64,000 nt of DNA, taken from Ephydatia muelleri. Taxonomy: Eukaryota > Porifera > Demospongiae > Spongillida > Spongillidae. Location of the stretch: positions 2,578,788-2,642,787 of the forward strand of contig JABACO010000010.1 of NCBI GenBank assembly GCA_013339895.1. Direction: 5' to 3'. Shown here in pieces: positions 21,480 through 32,199 of the stretch. The notes under the pieces are model-generated. The model worked only from the letters and a program-made list of their open reading frames with translations, made no database searches and was not told the origin of the DNA. The translations under genes were made by a program, and so were the position numbers. How positions within the stretch are numbered: position 1 is the stretch's first letter; the number at the start of each line of letters is the position of its first letter.

Positions 21480-23175
21480 GATATGCAGTCATTTGTACAA
21501 TGGTGCCAAGGTGTCTGCAAGGCAAGGCAAAAACTTTGAGTAACTAGCCCTATGAATGACTTAAGCTGTGTAACATCACAAGGGGCAGGTGCATTCAAAA
21601 TAGCCTGCCGCTTTTCTTGCGTTGGTCTGACTCCCTCCCTGAGATATGGAATCCCAGGTACTCCACACTGGACATCATGAATTTACTTCTTTAATTTTGC
21701 CCCAACCTGCTGCAGACGAGATAGGACTTTCGCCAAAGTTTCCATGTGCTCTTCTCTTGACGAGTCTGCTATCAAAATATCATCTATGTATACCTGAACG
21801 TGGGGAATATCCCTTCCATCGTTCGTTGGAAAATAGCAGGGGCTGCTGCAACGCCAAATGGCAACAGGTTATAACGAAAGAGGCCTTTGTGCGTGGAGAT
21901 GGTCACAAATTCTTTCGACTCTTCCTCTAGCAAATAAGCGTGCGACAGGTCCAGTTTAGAGAACACTTTAGCTCCCGTCATGGACGCCAGCACGTCATCT
22001 ATTGAATTCGGGGAAGGGGATAAGAATCCAAAGTTGCAGCACTGTTAGCAGTAAGTTTATAATCCCCATGCACATATCCGTAAACTCCCATCGGTTTTTA
22101 CCACCGGTATACCACAGCGGCCCATCAGTTCCGAGAATCTCACTGGTTCTATGACACCATCCCTTTGTAAGCGCTCCAGTTCTTGCTCCACTATATCTCT
22201 CAGAGCGTACGGAACTGTGTAAGTGCGCAATTCTCCAAGGCCGGACGTCTTAACCGGGGCCAAACACGCTTGTAAGTACTCCCGCTAATAAGAGAGACCA
22301 CCGCTCCAGTATCCACTTGCATCTGCAAAGGAGTACCGTTTACCATCAATAACTGTACCAGAGGCATTCGGGACTTGCTAGAAGATAAGTTGTACAAGGC
22401 ATATGTTTCTGTCTTATCCCCGTCCATGGGCGTCTTGCCACTCTGTTCATTCAAAGGGATGGTGTCATAGAGCCAGTGACCTTGTTTGCCACACTTGTAA
22501 CAAACCAAAGACTTACAGCGACAGTCAGACGCCTTATGCTTACCGCCACAACGGGAACAGTTCCCTGACCACGGCCTTCCGGCCGGCTCCCCCTTATGCT
22601 CAGGATGAACAGGGGTACCTTCTGAGTGTTGGAGGTCCTGAAAATTCTTTTCCGCCAGCTCAGACGTCTGTGCCAATCCAAACGCCTTGGCGAAGGTAAG
22701 ACCCGCTTCGGCTAACAGCCTCCGTTGTACCCTGACGTCCCGTAGCATATCCTCCAGAGAATTCTCGAAGTCGCAGTGCTCTGAAAGTTTATGCAGCTCA
22801 GCGACAAACTGCGATACCGACTCCCCGTCCCTCTGCGACCGAGAGTTGAAATTGTAGCGTTGCATGCATGCACTGTAACGCATGGGGAAGGGCAAAAATG
22901 AGTGCGAACAAGTGTTACCACCTCGAGCTCAGAGAAGGACTTGTCTGAAGGTTTTCCAGGCGCCGCCAGGTTGCGTATCAATTGGTACACGGGGCCGCCG
23001 CAAACGCTAAGGAGGACAGCTCTGCGTTTGCCTTCGTCATCGATTCCGTTAGCCTGAAAGAATTGTTCCAAGCGTTCGCAATAGCATGTCCAGTCCTCCT
23101 GTCCTTCTTGAAATGCCCCTACAGTTCCCAGGAGAGACGCCATCACAACAGAAGCTAGTTTCCCTCGTCGCCAAT
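21480..23175 (-). pseudogene. Gypsy gag-pol relic, 5' half
   Basis: On the minus strand: a primer-binding-site-like TTGGCGACGAGGG near 23172, then gag from about 23142 ('GAFQEGQEDWTCYCERLEQF'). A frameshift near 22900 follows, then a second gag part with two knuckles ('CSRCGGKHKASDC', 'CYKCGKQGHW'). The protease motif is 'MQVDTGAVVSLI', and the reverse transcriptase pieces are 'DIVEQELERLQRDGVIEP', 'KVFSKLDLSHAY', 'LLPFGVAAAPAIFQRTM' and 'VYIDDILI'. Several frame breaks separate them. RNase H and integrase are missing. It belongs to a different Gypsy lineage from the intact element. Confidence 0.85.
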
Positions 23176-23415
23176 TGTGTGAGACTGTGGCCAACGTACG
23201 CGCTGCGCCAGAACTACCGAGTTGTGCGGATTCTCGAATAGCCAAATCACAGCGGTACTGCCAAGTTCCCACGTCAGGTGTAATGCTTGACCTCTGCCAG
23301 GTTGTCACAGCTTTTAATAGCGCCGGTCCATCACGTGCGAAGATGCTTCTAGATGCTTCTACAATCAGGGACATACAGTCTGGCTGCTTTAAGACCAGGC
23401 ATCTAACAATTACAC
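23176..23415 (-). repeat. probable 5' LTR of the Gypsy relic
   Basis: This segment immediately upstream of the primer-binding-site-like sequence (minus strand) ends in CTCACACAA. No second copy is present in the window, so the LTR call rests on position only. Confidence 0.4.
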
Positions 23416-23736
23416 GCACACTTCTATGATACCTATTACAGCAATCACTACACGTCTATAGATGTCAAACTGAAAAAAAAGGTTGTATAAGATGGAAACT
23501 GAGTTAAGAGGACAGCTCAGGCAAGCAGGGAGTACACATGGTCATGGACCAAGCATTGTTGTGGAGAGGACTGTACCAGTACATGTATCGCAAAAACCAT
23601 TTGCCAATTCGGCCATATTAAGGAATGCCGCTAGAGGTCACATGAGATTATGTAAATTGTAATCTGATTGGGTCTGCTGGAATTTGTGCCGGAATAAATA
23701 ATTAGTGGCCGATGTCCTCAGACCTACTACCCCAGT

Positions 23737-23783
23737 CACGTCATAGTACGGTACGTCGAAGTGTCTGGCTAGCGAGACTAAGC
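23737..23783. mobile_element. half copy of the palindromic MITE
   Basis: 'cacgtcatagtacggtacg' followed by 'ctagcgagacta' matches the right arm of 20921-21038 with small changes. The left arm is absent. Confidence 0.7.
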
Positions 23784-23871
23784 CTCACCTGGGGCCATTC
23801 AGGAGTTTGAACTGTGCTTGTAGATATGAACTTTAGGTTAATAGTCACGTATTTGTTGTCTACGGCATGTG

Positions 23872-23879
23872 TATAAAAG
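23872..23879 (+). promoter_or_regulatory. TATA box upstream of the hypothetical gene
   Basis: GTATAAAAGC lies about 70 bp before the ATG at 23947, a plausible core promoter for that ORF. Confidence 0.45.
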
Positions 23880-23946
23880 CATGTATCGGGTATTAAAATT
23901 GGGTTCTTCCTATTTGAATAAATAGAGTTTGGCTGTTAGTCTCATC

Positions 23947-24477
23947 ATGGCATCGCCAAATCCAAAGACGCCTAACAAACAGAATCAAACTCTGTCTAGC
24001 GTGGAGGCTGCACAAGTCGAAGGTAATAAGCCAAATTATGTTCTAGTCGTGAAAGTGACGAACGAAGGGACGAACGGGAGCACGATTAGGGGTTCCATGT
24101 ACAAAACTATTACTGGCAACGGATGGCAAACACCAAACAAATATAGTAGTCAGTTGTACTACAAACGTGCTGACCATGGAGACAAAGAAGTACTCGCTGA
24201 AACTGATGAACTTTTGTCTACATTTGTGACAAAAATGCGGGAGAAGTTCCCTGATGCCGGCGTGAACTGGATGGTTTTGAAACCCCTGAAAAATTCTCAG
24301 TCGTTGAATCCAGATGAAGCTGTTTTGCTGCTTTATTCAAACCCGATGAACAGTAGAACTACGGACAGCAATCGTTTTGGTGCAATTGTATTGTATCATT
24401 TTGATGACGTAATTACACGTGATTTTGACCGTATTAATAAATGCAAAGCGCGGCTAATACACGTTTCCGTCGTTTGA
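23947..24477 (+). CDS. hypothetical protein, 176 aa
   Basis: Single-exon frame starting MASPNPKTPN. The Met at 23929 is less likely because its first six codons are generic and it lies closer to the TATA box. The protein is soluble and polar, with no signal peptide or membrane segment. A low-complexity N-terminus (1-30) leads into an alpha/beta-looking domain with 'NYVLVVKVTN', 'WMVLKPLKNSQSLNPDEAVL' and 'FGAIVLYHFDDVITRDFDRI'. The codons look like real coding sequence and the frame is clean. I do not recognise the family. It sits between the Gypsy relic and another unrecognised ORF, so it may be host or transposon-borne. Confidence 0.55.
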   Translation: MASPNPKTPNKQNQTLSSVEAAQVEGNKPNYVLVVKVTNEGTNGSTIRGSMYKTITGNGWQTPNKYSSQLYYKRADHGDKEVLAETDELLSTFVTKMREKFPDAGVNWMVLKPLKNSQSLNPDEAVLLLYSNPMNSRTTDSNRFGAIVLYHFDDVITRDFDRINKCKARLIHVSVV

Positions 24478-24856
24478 GGAATAAATTGATGCTCTCAACA
24501 CATTATGGAGGCGTGGCTCGTGTTCAGTGCAAGAGTAGATCATATAGACGGGTAAGCCTATAGTTGTGTGGAACTTGGGGATGCATGGCAGCTGCACTCA
24601 TAGAACGAGCCGGTATGTTAACGAGGGAATGCGCTTATAACGGGTGCGCGTGCTCTTAAAGAGGGCAGACTGTATACACGGTGTATGCGGCTTAGAAACT
24701 GGGTTGACAATTAGAATATTACGGTATTTATCCAATATACATGTATATGAAGACATTCCTAATTAAAACTGCCTGATGTTTCAAAGGTAAAAAGTACCCT
24801 TCTAACACTTCAAATAAACGCAAAAACTGTGTTACAGACGCCATCACAACATGTCT

Positions 24857-25558
24857 TTATGTACCACTCATCACGCATAATGTTAATCCACACGTCATCA
24901 GTACGTACAGCGCACCACGCGGCACGTATCTTGGCAGAGTTGAAATTGAAAGTTCAAGTCTACCAAGTGGTTTATAAAACCTAGCCACCGAGACATTTTT
25001 AGGCACGTCACTGAGCATTAAATGTTTGTGGTAAGCAATGATACCATGTGGTCCTAGAATTATCCATTGTAGCTCCATAATGCGATTCTCTGTAGAAGAA
25101 TTTATAGTGTCAATCAGATGCTTAACCTGCTGCATCATTAAGCAATAGGAGTCTATAATGTCACCTTGTACTCTGTGCCTTTCACTTCCTGACACACTGT
25201 TGCAGGATGTTGAAATGTCACCTGTTGTTTTGATGGACCAGGTCCCCAGGCCATTGGGCTCAGATGACAAGCTCCTGGACCAAGAGGCTATATTGTTGCT
25301 GGCAATGTTGCAGTTGGAGCTAGCATGGATGATGATATGATTAAAGGGGACCAAGGACAGGGTCAAATGGTGGAGCAGTGTTGTGATTTGACGGTTTGAG
25401 GCAGGTACCTCACCATCACGCATAGGCACGTTACAGACCCATTTACGCACATACACACGCATGCCATACCATGCACCCGCACATTGACAAGGCAGGGCGT
25501 TTTGACATGGGAAGGCAAGGTATGATATATTAGGCCAAGCCTGGCAATAGGCATACAT
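24857..25558 (-). CDS. hypothetical ORF, 233 codons
   Basis: Open minus-strand frame, convergent with the preceding gene (stop-to-stop ~380 bp). The C-terminal ~150 residues look protein-like: a polar segment 'GTWSIKTTGDISTSCNSVSG', a helical 'IDSYCLMMQQVKHLIDTI', then 'MELQWIILGPHGIIAYH'. The first ~80 codons are probably not coding. A 'catgctag' near 25323 could be a splice acceptor giving a terminal exon. No family recognised. Confidence 0.35.
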   Translation of the reverse strand: MYAYCQAWPNISYLAFPCQNALPCQCAGAWYGMRVYVRKWVCNVPMRDGEVPASNRQITTLLHHLTLSLVPFNHIIIHASSNCNIASNNIASWSRSLSSEPNGLGTWSIKTTGDISTSCNSVSGSERHRVQGDIIDSYCLMMQQVKHLIDTINSSTENRIMELQWIILGPHGIIAYHKHLMLSDVPKNVSVARFYKPLGRLELSISTLPRYVPRGALYVLMTCGLTLCVMSGT

Positions 25559-25949
25559 CGGGGCACACTGGCAGACGTACGTTGGGGCATACGATTAGAG
25601 TGTGCGAGGGGGGTAGAGGTCGGGGGAAGGAGACAAAGTTGTAGACATGTATGCATACATAGAGTTATGTGCATGTGTGTGTGTTAGAGATATGCAGATC
25701 TTATACTTGTAGGCTTTTCTAAATGCATGCCGTGACCTTTTGATGATCTGGTTACATGTACACATACCATCAGTTGCTTTCGAACCACTGGGGTTTTAAG
25801 ACCAATGCAATTATGAAATGTGGTACATACAGCACTGTGATCATTATGCGGGCTGTCTACTGTTTAATTGGCAGTGTGAAAAAAAAATTCATTGTGAGCT
25901 TGAGTACAAAGTACAAGTGGTTAGTTAATCTCCTCCCCCTTGTCCTGTA

Positions 25950-26135
25950 AAGCAGGTGTCATCACTCGCCACAACCATCTGTGTAACATGTTTGTTGAGT
26001 TCTGCCATCATGCCCACCTTGGAGTGAGGGTAGAGTCGGGCAGCGGTCTTACACCTGACCTAAGCCATACCTGGCCAGCGGATGTACAGTACTTGTCCTC
26101 AATTGGGTCCACAGGGCCGGCGGAACCGGGTGGGC
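25950..26135 (+). pseudogene. LINE-like ORF fragment
   Basis: The reading 'RHNHLCNMFVEFCHHAHLG' followed by 'VESGSGLTPDLSHTWPADV' matches the Cys/His-to-nuclease segment of the element at 48.5-49.1 kb ('LHNRLRDEIFDLCRRAHLS', 'GHGLTRDLAHTRPTDI'). It is a short isolated piece in opposite orientation, with a different degree of decay. Confidence 0.7.
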
Positions 26136-26241
26136 TGGGACCAGGGTGGGCTATAGCCATTTATAACTATTAATATTAAGGTTATATTGCTTAATAGTTT
26201 TTAAAATTATCGTTCATTGCGCAGCAGCTGGTACGTATTCA

Positions 26242-28556
26242 ATGGCTACATTCGAAGCAAAATTACTCGTAGTATCAGACACCCCCCATCAACCCGCAGG
26301 TTTTAAATTCCCGCGAAGAGAGATAGGAAAACAGCACCGTAGCTTCCAGCCGATCTGGTTTTCGAAGTGGAAATGGTTACACTGATTACAGCATAGATTA
26401 TAGAATACAGGGATTGGAAACGGTAAAGATTACGGAATTGATCCGCATTTCACGATTCCGTAAATTATGTACCCTGGCCAGGGCACTTTTGTGAGCTTTG
26501 CCGAGACAATAGTCGGTACATTTGAGAAACTTGTGCCCGATCCGGCTATCCAAAAGGTAAAAATACGTTTAAGAGGCATTTGTGGAGCAATTCCATTCAA
26601 CACGGATATATCTGAGCTTCGACCCAAACGAACTTGCGAGCCATTTGCTCCTACAACACATGCACAACACATAAGAATTTTTGATCACGCCACTCAATAT
26701 GCATCTCTGATTCAATATATGTCCTCAAATATTTTAGAACCCTGATCACTTTTCAGGGAAAAGTACACAAAAAATACATTTTTTGGATATCATTATATGA
26801 CATATTTACGATTTACAATGCCAGAACCCTTTGTAGGGACTCCAGAACGTTACTGCGCCACACTACCAACTACGTAATCTATATGGGAACTCCCAAATTG
26901 GATTTATAATCTTTCCTGTGTCCAGAAAAATCCCACAACCACTACCCGATCACGTGGTAGCTACGATCGCTCACTGGCTCAATTGAAACTCTGTAAAAAG
27001 AATAGTTAAAAGATTCTTTGATGTCAAAGAGGCTGTCCTCACACAGTTATAGGCTAAACAATGCCGAAAGAAGCTCTCTACAGAAGGATGTTTAACAGCT
27101 CACACGCCCACCAAAGGATTCGATGCGAAGCACGGTCATGTAACGGAACGTGACGTCACGTCACGTAAATGTATATACCGTTTCCAATCCCTGTATTCTA
27201 TAATCTATGATTACAGCGAGTCGGATGACAAGGTATTCTGTCATAGTTGCGTTAAGGCTGTCAGAGATTTCAAAATGAGTTCAAAAAATGCCGAGGAAGC
27301 CTTTCTGACTAGAGGGTACAATAACTGGAAGGCAGCTACTGATGCGTTTCGCAAACACGATTGCCATGCACAGTCGGTAGAGAAACTGTATACTCTACCG
27401 TCCACTACAAAAGACATCGGCGAAACTCTTTCCACTCTTCATGCTCCAGAAAAGCTTCAGAATCGCCAGTGCTTGTTGAAGGTTTTATCTGCCTTCGTTT
27501 TTCGTCCAGGCAGTGTTGTGCAATAAGGGGTGATGCCGATGAGAATGATAGTAATTTCATGCAGCTTTTGAAGTTATGTGGAGAAAGTGATATAAAATTG
27601 CAAGAGTGGATGATAAAAGAAAGAGACAAGTATTTATGCCACGAGGCTTAGAATGAAATGCTTAAAATCCGCATGGCATTGAAGGTGCTTAAAGATATAG
27701 GCCTTTGCCTCCATAAGTCCCCATTTTACACCTTATGGCGGATGAAACGACCGATAAAACCAACAAAGAACAAGTTACTCTCGTTTTACGATGGATGGAT
27801 GATTCTAACTTTGAAATACACGAGGAATTTATTGGTCTATACAAAGTGGAGTCCATTACTTCGGACAGTATTGTTTCTGTCGTAAAGGACACCTTGATTC
27901 GATTGAATTTATCACTGTCTAAGGCACGAGGGGGCAGCGTTAGCTACTCAGCTATGCAAGGAGGAACCAAGAGCCGTATACACTCACTGCCATGGCCATG
28001 CATTGAACCTCGCTGTTTCGGATGCTATCAAAGGTTCAAAAGTTATGAAATCATGTCTTGATACTGCTTACGAAATCACTAAGTTGATTAAATATTCACC
28101 ACGCAGAGAAGCAATATTCCATGCACTGAAAAATGAATTGTCACCTAGTACCTGTGGTATTCGTGTTTTATGTCCGACCCGGTGGACAGTTCGTGCAGAA
28201 TCGTTAGCCAGCATTCTTTCCAACTACAGTGTGTTGCGTGCAACGTGGGATGATTGTATTGCCGTTTGCCGGGACACGGAGTTAGTTGCTCGAATTAACG
28301 GTGTGTCATCTCAAATGAACAAATTTGATTTCCTTTTTGGTCTAGAATTGGCAGAAACGGTATTGAGAATTTCAGACAATTTGAGCAAAACGCTGCAACA
28401 CATGCAAGGAGTACTCTGCTGCTGAAGGTCAAGAAATATCAAGCTTAACTGTCAAAACGTTGAAAAGCATTCGAAATGAAAGCAGCTTTGACATGTTGTG
28501 GGACAAAATAGAATTGCGAAGGCAAGCATTGGAAGTTGATCCACCTGTTATAGGAC
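26242..28556 (+). pseudogene. hAT/ZMYM1-like transposase-derived gene, broken
   Basis: Starts at ATG 26242 and reads 'GFKFPRREIGK' and 'SFQPIWFSKWKWLH', the TTF-type zinc-finger start of ZMYM1-like/DUF4371 hAT proteins. This is interrupted by an 816-bp insertion, then resumes with 'SESDDKVFCHSCVKAV'. Downstream pieces include 'LRGDADENDSNFMQLLKL'-type sequence (near 27520-27590), 'MADETTDKTNKEQVTLVL' (27735), 'EFIGLYKVESITSDSIV', 'LNLAVSDAIKGSKVMKSCLD' and 'VLCPTRWTVRAESLASIL'. It ends at 'EVDPPVIGRKR' near 28556. Frame changes and stops occur near 26390, 27525, 27649, 27950 and 28424. The C-terminal hAT dimerisation region is missing, because the sequence joins a TRIM RING segment directly. 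Confidence 0.85.
26393..27208. mobile_element. MULE-like non-autonomous transposon with 9-bp target duplication
   Basis: Terminal inverted repeats of about 33 bp (outer part ATAGATTATAGAATACAG) are flanked by the exact direct repeat GATTACAGC (26384-26392 and 27209-27217). A 9-bp duplication is typical of Mutator-like elements; 8 bp (hAT) is possible if one base is assigned to the termini. The element sits inside the zinc-finger coding sequence of the hAT-like gene, so the boundaries are confirmed by the interrupted homology. A 92-codon frame (26467-26745) inside is not recognised. Confidence 0.85.
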
Positions 28557-28565
28557 GAAAAAGAG

Positions 28566-30681
28566 TGCGGTATATGTTTTTGTGCGTACGAGGACCCCAA
28601 AATGTTACCATGCCAGCACGCGTACTGCCAAGGATGCCTCGAAAGTTTGATCGGTCAGTGTATGGCGAACGAAGCATACTCTGTCCGATGTGTCGAAAGC
28701 CAGCTAAAATACCGGACACTGCAGTTTGAAATCCTTCAGCGGAACCAGTGCACTGGTTCCGCTGAAGGATTTCAAACTGCTTTCCACATTAACAAGATAT
28801 TCGAGTTGCGCAACACTCTCGGCCAATCAGCTCCTCTCCATCATCCAACACCTGTATGCACCTGTAGACACAGAAACTGTCATAACGCAGAGGTAACCCA
28901 CTTCTGTGACACGTGTGGTCCACTCTGTCACCGCTGCATAACTAGCACAGAGCTCTATTGCTATCACAAGGTGGTTCAAATAGCTCCAATATGTGCCCAC
29001 CACTCCACACTGTACTGCAAAACGTGCGATACACCTGTATGTAGTCCAGGATCTCATCAAGAGCACACCTATGAACACACCCAGCTCTCATATCGGCAAA
29101 AATGCGAGTTACATGTCAGTCTTAGTGAAGTTCAGAAAAAAAGGGTTGAATTAAAAATGGCCTTGATGAATGTTAAAGAAACAAATCGACACGTTTCCAA
29201 TCATGCAATAGATGTAAAAAGCAACATTGAAACTACATTCAGGAGATTGGAAGAATTGCTAGAGCAGCGTAAAAAAGATTTGTTGAATTTAACTGACAAT
29301 CTTACGAAAAAAAAACTGGCCTGCCTTGATACTCAGATGGAGATATACTGACAGATATCCATGAGGAAATCTGCAACTATGCCATGTTCTTGAACAGTGC
29401 ATTGCCAACAAACATCATGCAGATTTCATAAATCTCAAAGCTGCAATGTCAATATATTGGAGCACCCAATCTCATAATGACATCCAGGTAGAAGATTCAA
29501 ATTTGCAGTTTTATTTGAGTGAGCGTTCAATACCTGATTTTCAAACCCTTAGTGTTGTTAGTACAAGTTCAGCCTCTCCAGTGGTCTTACTACAGCAACC
29601 ATTGGAGAAAAGGCATTGTTTAAAGTGTCCATAAGAAAACAGGATAATAAGCCTTGCATGGACAGTAGTGGTGATGTCCATGCCTTTCTTAAGCACAATT
29701 CCTTTGACACTTCTCTGGATGCTCAGCTTGTTGAACTGAAAGGAAATATGATGACTTTCTCTTACCAGCATCAGCAACCAGGCGAATACCAGCTGCATGT
29801 GCAAGTATGTGGTAAGGAAATCAACAGTAGTCCATTCAAGGTGATAATGCGACAACCTTTCACATTTAAAAGCGACTTTATAAGACACTTTGTTGGAGGT
29901 GAACTGAAACAAATTTGGGGTGTTGCTTGCACTAGCAATGGAAATATTGCTGTTGTTGACCACGAAGGAGAAAAGGGAGTTACCATCTTTGATGCAGATG
30001 GGAAAATGGTTTCCTCTTTCATGGAGGCAATGAGTTTATTGAACTTTTGGGGTCCAAAAGGGAAGTGTTATCGTCCTTCTGGAATCACAACGATGACATA
30101 CTAGTGGTGGATGGAGGTATGCACAGAATACAGAAGTTCTCTAAAGATGGCAGATTATTGAAGGTGGTAGGATCCTGTGGTAGTGGAGAGCTTCAGTTCA
30201 GGGAGCCAGTTGGTATTCAGGTGAACGCAGGCAGTGAAGTGTATGTGTGTGACAGGAGAAATGATCGAATACAGGTTCTTGATCATTTCTTCGCACCTTC
30301 GGTTGCAGTGGTGACCAGGATGGTCAGCTAATCTGCCCGTGGGATGTCGCCTTTGATAGCTCTCAAGATGTCTACATAACTGACTCCGGAAACAATCGTA
30401 TTCAAGTTTTCTCACCTGACGGTACTTTTCTACGCAAGTTTGGTTGCAAGGGAGATGGACGGGGGCAGTTCAGAGACCTGCGCAATATATGTATAGACCA
30501 GAAGGATGATGTGTATGTGACAGATTGTACGCACCATCGCGTGACGGTGTTCACATCCAGTGGTGATGTCCTGACAACTGTGTCAGCTGGTGGAATTATG
30601 AATGGACCGCTAGGGATATCCATTGACAGGGATGGCCTTGTGTATATAGCAGATTCAGCTAATAGAAGGATAGCGGTTTAA
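28566..30681 (+). pseudogene. TRIM-NHL gene (RING, B-boxes, filamin, NHL), frameshifted
   Basis: Domains in order: a RING from 28566 ('CGIC', then 'MLPCQHAYCQGCLE'); B-box zinc fingers at about 28855-29085 ('CTCRHRNCHNAEVTHFCDTC', 'CAHHSTLYCKTCDTPVC'); a coiled coil to about 29340; a filamin/ABP280 repeat at about 29610-29850 ('PGEYQLHVQVCGKEINSSPF'); and six NHL repeats at 29890-30681 ('DDILVVDGGMHRIQKFSKDG', 'DVYITDSGNNRIQVFSPDG' and others). TRIM-NHL proteins are E3 ligases that bind RNA or protein through the NHL propeller. Frameshifts occur near 29340-29400, 29600, 30085 and 30285, and the RING lacks any in-frame start upstream (TAG at 28551). A 60-bp palindrome lies between RING and B-box. 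It is probably a pseudogene, though several single-base shifts could be sequencing errors. Confidence 0.88.
28721..28780. repeat. perfect 60-bp palindrome without loop inside the TRIM gene
   Basis: 28721-28750 and 28751-28780 are exact reverse complements meeting at CAGTG/CACTG. The right half encodes 'TGSAEGFQTAF', the normal TRIM linker. The left half is its inverted copy. Its length of 30 bp keeps the frame. Confidence 0.92.
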
Positions 30682-32190
30682 TTGTAGAAGTGCAATGTTT
30701 TTGAAATCACATGTACACCATTAAAATTATATTATTTGGTGCTTGATCAATTGTACTCAGTTATGCAAAGATGTAGCAATTACAAAACTGCATGAATTGC
30801 GATAAATATTGATAAAATTATAAGCTTGATAAATATGGAATGATAATTTTGGTATGCTAACCAAAGTACAGCTTTCATTAATTAAATTCAAACCAACTTA
30901 TCACACTTCAATCAATTCGCAATGAAACAACTGCCCATGCCCGTTGAGGTAAATTAGTTGAAATCAATAATCACTTTGTGCTTAACTATTCACGAGGGCT
31001 GGGCAAGTTAAATAAGTTAAATCATTATTCATATTCGAATAGTTGGTCACTTTTGCAATTTTTCAAACGTAGCTCTATTTTATTTGTCAGTACAGTTAAT
31101 AATAAATAAACTAGTTCGCTAACTAATTCCGGTATTGAGTTACATGGTTTATAGATTATTGCATTAGTGAAGGTTGTCATTAGAATAGCGCAAGTGACGT
31201 GGTCATGGCAACACCATCTGGCACATAGGGAGTGCAGTGCTATTTATATAGAATTGGTGTCGTACATTTCGTAAATGATTAAGAAATAGATTATATTGTC
31301 TCGCCGTTCGTCGTGTCTCATAGACAGTATAGTCGGCTATATGAAACAGGTCACCAGAGGATAGAATAGCTCTACAACTGTAAGTCAAGTTTTCCAGTTG
31401 TACTTGCGTGGTACGCCTGGCAGAGCAATTGAGAATCCGAAAGAGAGCAGTGCTGGGAATAAGTTTCCTTAATTATGTCATCATCAATGGCATCCAGTAT
31501 CAAGAGCCCATCGTCTCGATGACCTCAAAGTGCAATATGTTTTGTCTTGCAAGTTTGTTGATTGAAAAAAGCTAATTTAAATACTGAGTTGTATCTTGTT
31601 TTGAATCATCGGTAACATGTATACGGTAATTTAATCATACGGCACAGTTAGGAAGCTGCTGATCCGATCTGTAGCCTGACATTCCAACGTGCTACATGTA
31701 TCCTCTGTCCAGTACATAACCATTTGCACTTACGTAACCACTACTCCATGCATAGACTGTAGTGTAGCACTGCACTTTAGGGGTGTACCGCAATGTATAT
31801 GTATGGTTACCTTGTTTCATCCTGCAGCTAGCTGAAGCTAAGCATGCAAAAGATGGCTAGACGAATCTGTCTGATACTAATTTAGCGTATCGAAGTCATG
31901 CTGCAGCGACCGCAATGACGGAAACATAAGGACTCGTTGGGTTATACATGTGTATAGGATCGCGCTGTGACTAGCAATTGATGGAATATGTGCTTAGTAG
32001 GGTAACTGAGGCCAACGTGCTTGATGGTCAAGTGTTTTCTATACTGTGTTTCATACGCAGGGCGTCCCACAACACTTAGCGATTTAGGGTACAGTTTTAT
32101 AGCTAAGTAATGATGCAGCTTACAGTATGTGTGTTCCTCTAATTTGTACAGGTTTATGGAGGTTGTAGTCAGGATCCTAACCTCAATTTG
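30682..32190. other. no recognisable gene
   Basis: AT-rich region after the TRIM gene. Only short frames occur and no domain was seen. The last part may already belong to the degenerate Gypsy relic. Confidence 0.5.
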
Positions 32191-32199
32191 AGATCCATC

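Noticed and set aside
26467..26745. 92-codon frame inside the MULE-like element as a transposase
   Set aside because: No transposase motif, no continuation upstream or downstream, and too short. Kept only as an unrecognised frame in the element description.
26242..30681. A functional hAT-TRIM fusion gene
   Set aside because: An in-frame TAG at 28551, multiple frameshifts on both sides and a nested transposon argue against a translated fusion in this copy.
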